Source of the DNA: Magnetospirillum aberrantis SpK
Lineage (GTDB): Bacteria; Pseudomonadota; Alphaproteobacteria; Rhodospirillales; Magnetospirillaceae
Length of the DNA: 64,000 nucleotides
NCBI RefSeq assembly: GCF_011022235.1
Contig: NZ_JAAIYP010000034.1
Location: forward strand, 1-64,000
Direction: 5' to 3'
Below, piece by piece: positions 37,092 through 45,678 of this stretch. Position numbers and translations under genes: made by a program. Every line of letters starts with the position of its first letter. Position 1 is the first letter of the stretch. The notes beneath the pieces are model-generated. The model was not told the origin of the DNA, ran no database searches, and was given only the letters and a program-made list of their open reading frames with translations.

Positions 37092-37104
37092 ATACCAATG
37101 GTAT
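37092..37104 (-). promoter_or_regulatory. Palindrome upstream of the PAS chemoreceptor
   Basis: ATACCAATGGTAT is a perfect 13-bp palindrome 21 bases before the ATG at 37071, so it lies in the leader or over the start of transcription. ACCA/TGGT half-sites are typical for FCD-type GntR regulators, one of which is encoded next door. Confidence 0.35.
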
Positions 37105-37211
37105 GTGGTTGATGTATGGTGGATGTCAAGGCAAAAGTAGAACGGTTATATTTATTTTATATTTATTCGCATTCCATTGCACTTTGAGGGCGAAATTTTT
37201 ATAAGAAGTAC

Positions 37212-37988
37212 TCATTTAGGGGGAGCTATCAGGTCGCTTTTTGCAATGCGGCGCAAACTGACTTCCAGGCGGGCATCGGCCTTGGCGATTTCAGCCAGTG
37301 CGTCACGGGTGAAGTTGATGTGGGATTCGGCCGCGCTGCGGGCCGTGATCGGGTCACCGGCCATCACTGCGTCGAACACGGCACGGTGCTGTGACAGCAA
37401 CAGGTCGCGCACGCCTTTGCGCATGTAAAGCTTGGCGCGGTTGTAGAAGACGTCGTTGCGCAGCATGTCCGACAGCGACCGCATGATGTGCAGCATGACC
37501 ACGTTGTGTGACGCTTCGTAAATGGACAGGTGGAAGTCGGCGTCGGCGTCGGCTTCTTCGCTGGGGTCGTCCAACGCGTGGGCCCGTTCCATTTTCTCGA
37601 AACAGTCGCGAACAAGTTCCCGATCGACGTCGGTGCCGCGCAGCGCCGCCAGATAGGCGGCCGAGCCCTCGACGATGGCGCGGAACTCCAGATAGTCGAA
37701 GGTGGTTTCAGGGCGCTGTTGCAAGACGGAGGACAACGGCGCGGTGAAACCCTCGCCCAACAGCGGTGCGACGAAGGTGGCGCCGCCTTTGCCGGAATAG
37801 ACCAAGCCTCTTTTTTCCAGCTTGTCCAAGGCCTCGCGCAGCGAGGGGCGGGAGACGTCGAACCGGACAGCCAGCTCACGTTCGGCCAACAGGCGTTCTC
37901 CAGGCCGGAGTGATCCCTCCAGGATCAATTGTTCCAGATGGTCGGCGATGGTGTCGGCCAGTTTGGCCGGGCGGATCGGTTCGGTCAT
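37212..37988 (-). CDS. GntR-family (FCD subfamily) regulator, LldR/PdhR-like
   Basis: A 258-residue repressor-type protein. Residues ~5-72 form the winged helix-turn-helix (LILEGSLRPGERLLAERELA, FDVSRPSLREALDKLEKRGLV). Residues ~90-245 are the FCD ligand domain with the metal-site residues in DADFH, SQHRAV and ESHINF. FCD regulators of this type respond to lactate, pyruvate or similar acids. Placement between the lactate genes and pyc, the divergent orientation to pyc and the shared operator-like element suggest it controls lut, lldP and pyc; the effector is inferred. A weak ribosome-binding site precedes the ATG. Confidence 0.9.
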   Translation of the reverse strand: MTEPIRPAKLADTIADHLEQLILEGSLRPGERLLAERELAVRFDVSRPSLREALDKLEKRGLVYSGKGGATFVAPLLGEGFTAPLSSVLQQRPETTFDYLEFRAIVEGSAAYLAALRGTDVDRELVRDCFEKMERAHALDDPSEEADADADFHLSIYEASHNVVMLHIMRSLSDMLRNDVFYNRAKLYMRKGVRDLLLSQHRAVFDAVMAGDPITARSAAESHINFTRDALAEIAKADARLEVSLRRIAKSDLIAPPK

Positions 37989-38061
37989 GACGGCACATTC
38001 TGTTGATGAGCAATCCCTGATTAGGTCGGAAAGCGTCTTTTGTCCAGCCCAGGGAATTTCG

Positions 38062-38109
38062 GTAAACAGAAATGACGTCGTTTACATATTTGGTAAAAAA
38101 AGTTATCCA
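38062..38109. promoter_or_regulatory. Candidate operators in the gntR-pyc divergent region
   Basis: TGGTAA-AAAAAG-TTATCCA (38091-38109) repeats the arrangement found before lutA and is flanked by TT and AA that extend the symmetry. Just upstream, GTAAAC (38062-38067) and GTTTAC (38080-38085) form a second inverted repeat with a 12-base spacer. The elements lie 42-89 bases before the pyc ATG and 74-121 before the regulator ATG, so they could serve both. Confidence 0.5.
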
Positions 38110-38150
38110 ATTTCTGAAAATCCGGTCAACGGCTGAAGGTTGCCGCTTCC

Positions 38151-41100
38151 ATGTCCCATTCCGTCAAGAAACTGCTTGTCGCCAACCGTGGCGAGATCGC
38201 CATTCGCGTCTGTCGCGCCGCCACCGAGTTGGGCATGAGCACGGTGGCGCTTTATTCCCAGGAAGACCGCTTCGCCTTGCATCGGTTCAAGGCGGACGAA
38301 TCCTATCCGGTCGGCAAGGGCAAGGGGCCGGTCGAGGCCTATCTGTCCATCGACGAAATCGTGGATATCGCCCGTGAATGCGGTGCCGACGCGGTGCATC
38401 CCGGCTATGGCCTGCTGTCGGAAAATCCCGATTTCGCCGATGCGGTGCGCGAGGCGGGTCTGGTCTTCGTCGGCCCCAGCGCCGAGGTGATGCGGGTGCT
38501 GGGCAACAAGGTCTCTGCCCGGATCGCCGCCGTCGAGGCCGGGGTGCCGGTGATGCCGGCCACCGGGCCGTTGCCACATGACATGGATGAATGCCTGAAA
38601 CTGGCCGCCGGCATCGGCTATCCGCTGATGCTCAAGGCCAGTTGGGGCGGCGGCGGACGTGGCATGCGGGTGGTGGAAGGTCCGAACGATCTGCCCGATC
38701 TGGTCGCCACCGCCCGGCGCGAGGCCAAGGCGGCGTTCGGCAACGACGAGGTCTATCTGGAAAAACTGGTCCGCCGGGCACGCCATGTGGAAGTGCAGGT
38801 CGTCGGCGATTCCTTTGGCAACGTGGTGCATCTGTTCGAACGCGACTGTTCCGTTCAGCGTCGGAACCAGAAAGTGGTGGAACGCGCGCCGGCACCCTAT
38901 CTGGATGACGGACAGCGGGACCATTTGTGTGCCGCCGCCTTGCGTTTGGCCCGTGCCGTGGGTTACGAGAACGCCGGCACGGTCGAGTTCCTGATGGATG
39001 CCGACACCGGCGCTTTCTATTTCATCGAGGTCAACCCGCGTGTTCAGGTCGAGCACACGGTGACCGAGGTGGTCACCGGCATCGACATCGTCAAGGCACA
39101 AATCCAGATTGCCGCCGGTGCCGCCATCGGTTCGCCCGCCTGTGGGGTGCCGCGCCAGGACGACATCGGTCTGAACGGTCACGCCATTCAATGCCGGATC
39201 ACCACCGAGGATCCGGGCAACAACTTCATTCCCGATTACGGCCGCATCACCGCCTATCGCGGTGCCAACGGCTTCGGTATCCGCCTGGATGGCGGCACCG
39301 CCTTTTCCGGGGCGCTGATCACCCGGCATTACGATTCGTTGCTGGAGAAGGTCACCGCCTGGGCTCCGACACCGCAAGAGGCCATCCGCCGGATGGACCG
39401 TGCCTTGCGTGAGTTCCGTATTCGCGGCGTCGCCACCAATCTGGCGTTCCTTGAAGCGGTGATCGGCCATCCGGCCTTTGTCGCCTGTGACTACACCACC
39501 CGGTTCATCGACGAGACGCCGGCCTTGTTCCAACAGCCCGAACGCAAGGACCGGGCGACGAAGTTGCTGAAGTTCGTGGCCGAGGTCATGGTCAACGGCA
39601 ACCCGGAAACAGCGGGCCGATCCCGTCCCAAGTATCACCACCCGGCACAACCCTTGCCTCATTTCACCGGCGAGCCCAAGGCGGGAAGCAAGCAAAAGCT
39701 CGACGCGCTGGGGGCCGACGGTTTCGCCGCCTGGGTGCTGGAGCAGAAACGGGTTCTGGTCACCGACACCACCATGCGCGACGCCCACCAGTCGCTGTTG
39801 GCGACCCGCATGCGCAGCCACGACCTGTTGGCGGCGGCGCCGGCCTATGCCCACATGCTGCCGGAATTGTTCTCGGTGGAATGCTGGGGGGGCGCGACCT
39901 TCGACGTCGCCATGCGCTTCCTGCACGAGGACCCGTGGCAACGCTTGGCCGGACTGCGCCGGGCCATGCCCAATCTGTTGCTTCAGATGTTGCTGCGCTC
40001 GGCCAACGCGGTCGGCTACACCAACTATCCCGACAACGTGGTGCGCCATTTCATCGACCGCGCGGCCAAGGGCGGCATCGATCTGTTCCGGGTGTTCGAC
40101 TGCCTGAATTGGGTGGAGAACATGCGCTTCGCCATCGATGCCGTGCGCGAGACCGGGGCGCTTTGCGAGGCGGCCATCTGCTACACCGGCGACATCCATG
40201 ATCCGGCGCGCAGCAAGTACGACCTGAAATATTACGTCGACCTGGCCAGGCAACTGGAAAAGGCCGGCGCCCACATGCTGGGGGTCAAGGACATGGCCGG
40301 CCTGTTGCGCCCGCGTGCCGCCACCGCGTTGTTTTCGGCGTTGAAGCAGGAAGTGGGCATTCCAGTCCACTTCCACACCCACGACACCTCGGGCCTGTCG
40401 GCGGCCAGCGTGCTGGCGGCGGTAGAGGCGGGGGTTGACGTGGTTGACGCGGCCATGGACGCCATGAGCGGCACCACCTCGCAACCGCCCCTGGGGTCGT
40501 TGTGTGCGGCCCTTCGCGGGCACGAGCGCGATCCCGGCTTCGATCCCGAGACGTTGAACCGACTTTCGGTCTATTGGGAACAGGTCCGCGACCATTACGC
40601 CGCGTTCGAAGCCGACATGAAGGCGGGAACCGCTCAGGTCTACCTGCATGAAATGCCGGGCGGACAGGTCACCAACCTGCGGCAACAGGCGCGTTCGTTG
40701 GGGATCGAGGAAAAGTGGGACCAGGTGGCACACGCCTATGCCGACGTCAACACCTTGTTCGGCGACATCGTCAAGGTGACGCCGACCAGCAAGGTGGTGG
40801 GCGACATGGCGTTGATGATGGTGACCGGCGGGCTGAGCCCGTCGGACATCGCAGCCCCGGACAAGGAAATCGCCTTTCCCGAATCGGTGGTGCAGTTGTT
40901 CCGTGGCGAACTGGGCCAGCCGCCGGGGGGATGGCCGGCCGAGTTGCAGGCCAAGGTGCTGAAAGGCGAAGCGCCGTTCACCGATCGTCCCGGCGCGGTC
41001 ATGCCGCCGGCCGACCTTGGCGCCATCCGCGCCGAGGTCGAAGGCAAGCTGGGGCGGGCCATCGATGACGATGAATTGGCGTCGTATCTGATGTACCCCA

Positions 41101-41600
41101 AGGTGTTTGCCGATTTCGCCGCCTTTGGCCGCCATTTCGGCGACGTCTCGGCCTTGCCGAGCCTCGTGTTCTTTTACGGCATGCAGCCGGGCGAAGAGGT
41201 GTCGGTCGAGTTGGAGCGCGGCAAGGCCCTGATCATCCGCTTCCTGGCGGTCGGCGAGGCGGACGATCAAGGTCTGCGCAAGGTGTTCTTCGAACTGAAC
41301 GGTCAGCCGCGCACGGTTCAGGTTTCGGACAAGGCGGTGGCGCCGGCCCGCCCGGCCCAGCCCAAGGCGGAAGACGGCAATCCGGCGCATGTCGCGGCTC
41401 CCATGCCCGGCTTGGTGGTCGGCATTGCCGTTCAGGAAGGGCAAAAGGTGGAAAAGGGCGACATCTTGCTGTCGCTTGAGGCCATGAAGATGGAAACCGC
41501 CGTCCGTGCCGAACGTGCGGCCTCCATCAAAAGAATCTTCGTGCAACCGCGTCAGGCGGTCGAGATGAAGGATCTGTTGGTGGAATTGGATTTCTCCTGA
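38151..41600 (+). CDS. pyc: Pyruvate carboxylase
   Basis: A 1149-residue single-chain biotin enzyme that carboxylates pyruvate to oxaloacetate, replenishing the TCA cycle. Order: biotin carboxylase (~1-450; NRGEIAIRVCRAATELG, KASWGGGGRGMRVV, EVNPRVQVEHTVTE), carboxyltransferase (~525-800; DTTMRDAHQSLLATRMR, FRVFDCLNW, HFHTHDTSG), allosteric/PC_OADA region, and a biotinyl domain with the lysine at ~1113 in LEAMKMETAV. Length is that of full-size PYC. It is divergent from the GntR regulator, with candidate operators between. In context it would feed pyruvate made from lactate into oxaloacetate. Confidence 0.97.
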   Translation: MSHSVKKLLVANRGEIAIRVCRAATELGMSTVALYSQEDRFALHRFKADESYPVGKGKGPVEAYLSIDEIVDIARECGADAVHPGYGLLSENPDFADAVREAGLVFVGPSAEVMRVLGNKVSARIAAVEAGVPVMPATGPLPHDMDECLKLAAGIGYPLMLKASWGGGGRGMRVVEGPNDLPDLVATARREAKAAFGNDEVYLEKLVRRARHVEVQVVGDSFGNVVHLFERDCSVQRRNQKVVERAPAPYLDDGQRDHLCAAALRLARAVGYENAGTVEFLMDADTGAFYFIEVNPRVQVEHTVTEVVTGIDIVKAQIQIAAGAAIGSPACGVPRQDDIGLNGHAIQCRITTEDPGNNFIPDYGRITAYRGANGFGIRLDGGTAFSGALITRHYDSLLEKVTAWAPTPQEAIRRMDRALREFRIRGVATNLAFLEAVIGHPAFVACDYTTRFIDETPALFQQPERKDRATKLLKFVAEVMVNGNPETAGRSRPKYHHPAQPLPHFTGEPKAGSKQKLDALGADGFAAWVLEQKRVLVTDTTMRDAHQSLLATRMRSHDLLAAAPAYAHMLPELFSVECWGGATFDVAMRFLHEDPWQRLAGLRRAMPNLLLQMLLRSANAVGYTNYPDNVVRHFIDRAAKGGIDLFRVFDCLNWVENMRFAIDAVRETGALCEAAICYTGDIHDPARSKYDLKYYVDLARQLEKAGAHMLGVKDMAGLLRPRAATALFSALKQEVGIPVHFHTHDTSGLSAASVLAAVEAGVDVVDAAMDAMSGTTSQPPLGSLCAALRGHERDPGFDPETLNRLSVYWEQVRDHYAAFEADMKAGTAQVYLHEMPGGQVTNLRQQARSLGIEEKWDQVAHAYADVNTLFGDIVKVTPTSKVVGDMALMMVTGGLSPSDIAAPDKEIAFPESVVQLFRGELGQPPGGWPAELQAKVLKGEAPFTDRPGAVMPPADLGAIRAEVEGKLGRAIDDDELASYLMYPKVFADFAAFGRHFGDVSALPSLVFFYGMQPGEEVSVELERGKALIIRFLAVGEADDQGLRKVFFELNGQPRTVQVSDKAVAPARPAQPKAEDGNPAHVAAPMPGLVVGIAVQEGQKVEKGDILLSLEAMKMETAVRAERAASIKRIFVQPRQAVEMKDLLVELDFS

Positions 41601-41616
41601 CGCTTCGGGAGAAACG

Positions 41617-43314
41617 TCAGCTTTCCGGCAGGGTGAAATGGAACGTCGATCCCTCGCCGGGCTGGGACGTCACCCAGATGGTTCCCCCCCAAAAATGGAC
41701 GATGCGGCGGCAAAGGGCCAACCCGATGCCGCTGCCCTCGTACTGCTCCACGGTGTGCAAGCGCTGGAAAATGGCAAAAATCTTTTCCCAATATTCCGAG
41801 GAAATGCCGATACCGTTGTCGGTGACGGCGAAACGCCACAGGCCGTTTTCAACCGGTTCGGCGGAGATGGTTATTCTCAGCGGACGGTCGGGACTGCGGT
41901 ATTTCAGGGAATTGCTCAGCAAATTGCCGAACAGGCTGGTGAGATGGTTGAGGTTGACCGCCAGGGCGGGAAGTTCGGCGACACAGACCTGGGCCCCGCA
42001 GGAATCAATGTCGTTTCCAAAGTCCTGTAACGCCAGGGCGACGGCGTCAGTTGTCGCCACCGATTCCGCCCCCAGGTGTTGACGGCCAATGCGGGCATAG
42101 GCCAGCAGATCGTGGATCAATCCCGACATGCGTTGGGCGTTGTTGGAGATGAAGGTCAGGTATTCGTGGCAATCCTTGTCCAACTGGCCGTCACAGCGCC
42201 GTTCCAGTAATTGAGAAAAGCACGAGATGTTGCGTAGCGGCGTCTGGAGGTCGTGCGAAGCGATATAAGCGAATTCCTCCAACTCGGCGTTGGAGCGTTT
42301 CAGGTTGGTGTTGCTTTGTTCAAGTTCGGACGCCATGCCGACACTGGTGTGGTAGGCCTGTTCCAGCCGTCGATAGGCCGTCAGTTGGATAGCCCCCAGC
42401 AACAGGGCGACGGCGGCCGTCAGCCAGCTTTGTATCTTCCAGGCGTGCAGATAATCGTCCGGGCTGACCGCGACAACCAAGGTGAGCGGGTATTTCTCGA
42501 GACCGCGAAAGGCGTAGATGCGGTCAAGTCCGTCAATGGCCGAGTGAAACGTGCCGCTGGCCCGCATGACGTCTGACAGGTGCAGCTCCAGCAGGCCGGA
42601 GCGGCCTAGATTCAACTGTTCCTCGACCTTTGGGCGCCGCACGATCAGGTGGGCGTTCTCACGATGGCGCAAGGTGACCAGCCCTTGCTTGCCGATGTTC
42701 AGCCCATCGATGGTGGCCTGTAGCCATTCCAGGTCGATATGACCGGTCAAGGCTCCGGCGAAGGTGCCGTCTTCATCGCGGACTGGGGTGGCGAAGAACA
42801 GGCCGTAATGCCCGGTGGCGCGACTGATCTGCACGTCGGAAATGATGAAGTTCCGCTCGGGCTGGCTTTTAAGGGTACGGAACCAGTCGCGGTCGGCTAT
42901 CGAAAAATGGGCCTGAGGGTTGGCCCGTCCGACACCCAGGACGGTTCGGCCTTCGGCATCGAAGGCCCGGTGGTTCAGCACCACCTCGAAACCACTAAGG
43001 GCTGCGGCCATGCGACTTTCCAGCAACTGACGGCGAGCGGGTGAGATGGGGGCACGCAAATCGGCCGGAGTGACGTCGGCGGCGAGGCCGTTCAGATTCC
43101 CGAGAAGGCGGTCCAGACTGGAGCTGACGGTAAGCGTCAGCACGTCGGCCAGATTGTCCACGTTGGCCTGGGCCGCGCGGAGCGTCGACTGGTAGCTGTT
43201 GACCAACAGGAAGGCCAGCAACAGCAAGATGAACCCCAGAGGTCCCATCATGGCAAGGCCGTCCGCACGAATGATGCTGGGTCGGTGTCCGCCGTGGCTC
43301 TGGTTCTTGCCCAT
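41617..43314 (-). CDS. Sensor histidine kinase with periplasmic double-Cache domain, no PAS
   Basis: A 565-residue kinase. TM1 is ~22-42; the periplasmic Cache-like domain follows (IADRDWFRTLKSQPERNFIIS, by ends; ATPVRDEDGTFAGALTGHID); TM2 is ~298-318. A short coiled coil leads to the DHp His near residue 353 in IASHDLQTPLRN and an ATPase domain with NLLSNSLKYRS, TDNGIGISS and GSGIGLALC. The kinase core is the same subtype as the three kinases at 17573-26188. No response regulator is adjacent. It ends 17 bases from pyc, convergent. A perfect palindrome lies 41 bases before its ATG. Confidence 0.9.
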   Translation of the reverse strand: MGKNQSHGGHRPSIIRADGLAMMGPLGFILLLLAFLLVNSYQSTLRAAQANVDNLADVLTLTVSSSLDRLLGNLNGLAADVTPADLRAPISPARRQLLESRMAAALSGFEVVLNHRAFDAEGRTVLGVGRANPQAHFSIADRDWFRTLKSQPERNFIISDVQISRATGHYGLFFATPVRDEDGTFAGALTGHIDLEWLQATIDGLNIGKQGLVTLRHRENAHLIVRRPKVEEQLNLGRSGLLELHLSDVMRASGTFHSAIDGLDRIYAFRGLEKYPLTLVVAVSPDDYLHAWKIQSWLTAAVALLLGAIQLTAYRRLEQAYHTSVGMASELEQSNTNLKRSNAELEEFAYIASHDLQTPLRNISCFSQLLERRCDGQLDKDCHEYLTFISNNAQRMSGLIHDLLAYARIGRQHLGAESVATTDAVALALQDFGNDIDSCGAQVCVAELPALAVNLNHLTSLFGNLLSNSLKYRSPDRPLRITISAEPVENGLWRFAVTDNGIGISSEYWEKIFAIFQRLHTVEQYEGSGIGLALCRRIVHFWGGTIWVTSQPGEGSTFHFTLPES

Positions 43315-43354
43315 TTCGGCGCCTTTTGTCGCCGGTGATGCATGGGCTCACCAT

Positions 43355-43370
43355 ATCATAAGTTTATGAT
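43355..43370 (-). promoter_or_regulatory. Palindrome before the Cache-domain kinase
   Basis: ATCATAA-GT-TTATGAT is a perfect 7-bp inverted repeat with a 2-base spacer, 41 bases upstream of the kinase ATG at 43314. AT-rich and symmetric in a GC-rich setting, it is a good operator or promoter candidate; no family consensus is recognised. Confidence 0.35.
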
Positions 43371-43395
43371 GTTGGGCCTAATTCTTAGGAAGGTT

Positions 43396-43419
43396 GGAAC
43401 CCGCCTTTCGGCGGGTTCC
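43396..43419 (-). terminator. Hairpin downstream of the tsdA-like gene
   Basis: GGAACCCGCC and GGCGGGTTCC form a perfect 10-bp stem with a TTTC loop, 9 bases beyond the stop codon at 43428. A T-tract is lacking in either direction, so it may be a terminator or an mRNA end-protecting hairpin for the cytochrome operon. Confidence 0.6.
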
Positions 43420-43427
43420 TGCGATTG

Positions 43428-44300
43428 TCAATAACGGGCGTCCTTGGGTTTGTCGCCCTTGGGCCAGTCGTTGGCCTTGCCCGCGAAATCGGGGCGGGGT
43501 TGGTGTGTGAAATACTCGGATACGTCCACCGCTTCCTGTTCGGTCAGCGAACCACCCTGGCCCAGCCGGTCATTCAGGCCATGGCCCACCGGCATGTTGT
43601 TGAAGACGAAGGCAGCCGCCTTGTAGGTTCGCGCCATGCCGGCGCCGATGTTGAACGATTCCGGCCCCCAGAGCGGTGGGAACAGCATTTCGCCTTGGGC
43701 GTCCTTCATGCCTTCGCCGTCGTTGCCGTGGCACATGGCGCATTGCTGTTCGTAAACCCGCTTGCCGTTGACCGGATCGGGTTGCAGCTTGGTATTGATC
43801 TTGCCGATGCCGCGTCCCTGGACGTTGGCCGCCCCTTGCGGGATCAGCGAAGACAACCAGTCGGAGTAGGCGATCATCGCCTTCATTTCGCGTGAGTTCT
43901 TGTCCAGCGGCTTGCCGTTCATGGACCGCATGAAACAGCCGTTGAAACGCTCGGCCAAGGTGACGTCGCGGGCGGCGCGGGGATTGTAGCTGGGATAGGC
44001 GAAAGAGACGCCGACGAGGGGCGAACCGTTGGGCGCCTTGCCGCCGGCCATATGGCACGAGGTGCAGTTCATGCTGGCGCCGACGTTGTCGGGCAGCAAG
44101 CGCTTGGTTTCGGACATCAGCCGCTTGCCGTACATGATCAACTCGCCCTGTTCACCCTTGGGCATGTCGACATCGCGCGGCACGGCGAAGGCGACGGAAG
44201 GGGCCTTGTCGGCGGCCAGGGCGGGCAGGGTGCCCAGGACCATGGCTCCGGCCATGGCTGCGCCAAGGGCGGACCGGATGTTCTTCGAAAGCGTGGTCAT
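43428..44300 (-). CDS. tsdA: Diheme cytochrome c, TsdA-like thiosulfate dehydrogenase / tetrathionate reductase
   Basis: A 290-residue periplasmic diheme protein. Signal peptide ends near residue 29 (LPALA). Heme sites are C79-T-S-C82-H83 and C187-A-M-C190-H191. The TsdA pattern is strong: YPSYNPRAARDVTLAERFNGC with Cys122 in NGCFMRSMNGK, which aligns with the unusual cysteine axial ligand of heme 1; then PPLWGPESFNIGAGM and FVFNNMPVG, where Met236 may ligate heme 2. TsdA enzymes interconvert thiosulfate and tetrathionate. The gene follows a triheme cytochrome gene by 10 bases and lies in the same orientation as a TtrS/TtrR-like system. Reaction direction cannot be told from sequence. Confidence 0.82.
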   Translation of the reverse strand: MTTLSKNIRSALGAAMAGAMVLGTLPALAADKAPSVAFAVPRDVDMPKGEQGELIMYGKRLMSETKRLLPDNVGASMNCTSCHMAGGKAPNGSPLVGVSFAYPSYNPRAARDVTLAERFNGCFMRSMNGKPLDKNSREMKAMIAYSDWLSSLIPQGAANVQGRGIGKINTKLQPDPVNGKRVYEQQCAMCHGNDGEGMKDAQGEMLFPPLWGPESFNIGAGMARTYKAAAFVFNNMPVGHGLNDRLGQGGSLTEQEAVDVSEYFTHQPRPDFAGKANDWPKGDKPKDARY

Positions 44301-44310
44301 GGTCGGCTCC

Positions 44311-45579
44311 TTACGGGCGGGCGGGGATCAGGGCGTAGGCCTTGCGGGCTTTCGCCACGTCTTGGGCGCTGACCGCCGGGGCGTTGTTGCCCCAGGACGT
44401 GCGGATGAAGGTGGCGACGTCGGCCACTTCGTCGTCGGTCATCCTGGCGAAGCCCGGCATGGCGAAGGCGCGGAAGGGGCCGTCGGCGGTGACCGGCATG
44501 CGTCCGCCGGCCAGAACGATGCGGATGACCGAGGCTGGATTGTCGGGCAGCACCGCGCTGTTGCCGGCCAGGGCCGGGAAGATGGCCGGCGCCCCCATGC
44601 CGTCGGCGCGGTGGCAGTTCTGGCAATATTCGGCATAGGCCACGGCGCCGCGTTGGGCATAGTTGCCGGCACGCAGATCGGCGAAGGTGGTTGATCCGGC
44701 TTTTGGCTGGTAGCCCTTGCCCGACTGTGGCGACAGGCTCTTGAGATAGACGGCCATGGCGTTCAGGTCGGATTCGGACATGTGCTGGGTGGAATGGCTG
44801 ATCACCTCGGTCATGCCGCCGAAGGCCGCGGTGTGGTCGGTGCGGCCGGTCTTCAGGAAGCGGACGATGTCGGCTTCGCTCCAGTCGCCCAGGCCGATGC
44901 CCTTGTCGTTGCGCAGCGACTTGGCGAACCATCCGTCGATCATGCCGCCGGCCAGGAATTGACTGCCCTCGGCGAAGCCCATGGCCTTTTCCTGAAAGCC
45001 GATTCCGCGCGGCGTATGGCACGAACCGCAATGGCCCAGTCCTTCGACCAGATAGGCGCCGCGGTTCCAGGTTTCGTCACGTCCGGCCACCGGCTGGAAT
45101 ACGGCGGTGTCCACGAACACGGCGTTCCATACGGCCAACGGCCAGCGGATGGACAGCGGCCAGGGAATGTCCGAGGCGCGGTTGTTCTGTTCCACCGCGT
45201 CCACGCCGCTCATGAAATAGGTGTACATGGCCCGCATGTCGGCGTCCGACACCTTGGCGTAGGACGGATAGGGCATGGCCGGATAGAGCTGGTGCCCGTC
45301 CTTGGCGACGCCGTCGCGCACCGCGCGGACGAAATCGTCGTAGCTGTAGGCGCCGATTCCGGTCTTGCCGTCGGGGGTGATGTTGGTGGAATAGATGGTG
45401 CCGATGGGGGTTTCCATGGGCAATCCGCCGGCGAACGGTTTTCCGTCGGGGGCGGTGTGGCAGGCGATGCAGTCGCCGGCGACGGCAATCGCGCGGCCGG
45501 TGTCCACCGCCGAGGTTTCGGCACGGGCGGATGTCGCCATCAACAGGGCGACGGCCGTGCTCAGCACGATACGTTTCAT
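44311..45579 (-). CDS. Triheme cytochrome c, alcohol-dehydrogenase cytochrome subunit family
   Basis: A 422-residue periplasmic protein with a signal peptide cleaved near residue 20 (TSARA) and three CxxCH sites: CIACH at ~37, CGSCH at ~186 and CQNCH at ~318. The text GTIYSTNITPDGKTGIGAYS and LYPAMPYPSYAKVSDADM is typical of the cytochrome subunit of membrane quinoprotein dehydrogenases such as AdhB. No dehydrogenase gene is present; the next gene is TsdA-like. It is therefore a candidate electron partner of TsdA, linking it to the quinone pool or an oxidase. Start 45579 has AAGGAG 10 bases upstream. Two palindromes 64-99 bases upstream may bind the TtrR-like regulator. Confidence 0.85.
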   Translation of the reverse strand: MKRIVLSTAVALLMATSARAETSAVDTGRAIAVAGDCIACHTAPDGKPFAGGLPMETPIGTIYSTNITPDGKTGIGAYSYDDFVRAVRDGVAKDGHQLYPAMPYPSYAKVSDADMRAMYTYFMSGVDAVEQNNRASDIPWPLSIRWPLAVWNAVFVDTAVFQPVAGRDETWNRGAYLVEGLGHCGSCHTPRGIGFQEKAMGFAEGSQFLAGGMIDGWFAKSLRNDKGIGLGDWSEADIVRFLKTGRTDHTAAFGGMTEVISHSTQHMSESDLNAMAVYLKSLSPQSGKGYQPKAGSTTFADLRAGNYAQRGAVAYAEYCQNCHRADGMGAPAIFPALAGNSAVLPDNPASVIRIVLAGGRMPVTADGPFRAFAMPGFARMTDDEVADVATFIRTSWGNNAPAVSAQDVAKARKAYALIPARP

Positions 45580-45642
45580 GGTGGGCGCGCTCCTTGCAGT
45601 CCTATGCCGCAAGGCTAGGCTCATGCCCTGTCCGTCGGTATT

Positions 45643-45678
45643 GGGGTTACCCCGAAAAGGGGGGTAGGGTTTACCCTA
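45643..45678 (-). promoter_or_regulatory. Paired palindromes upstream of the triheme cytochrome gene
   Basis: GGGGTTACCCC (45643-45653) and TAGGGTTTACCCTA (45665-45678) are both perfect palindromes with the same GGGT/ACCC arms, centres 23-24 bases apart. The second includes the ttrR stop codon. They lie 64-99 bases before the cytochrome ATG, a usual place for activator sites. A matching half-site, GGGTAAA, lies at 48083-48089 before ttrS. The TtrR-like protein is the obvious candidate ligand (inference). Confidence 0.55.

Noticed and set aside
38103-41546. 1147-codon minus-strand open frame opposite pyc
   Set aside because: Pyruvate carboxylase on the plus strand is unambiguous over its full length; the antisense frame has no recognisable motif.
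43428-45579. Alcohol dehydrogenase complex (quinoprotein plus cytochrome)
   Set aside because: The triheme cytochrome fits that family, but no PQQ- or FAD-dependent dehydrogenase gene is adjacent and the partner gene is TsdA-like.
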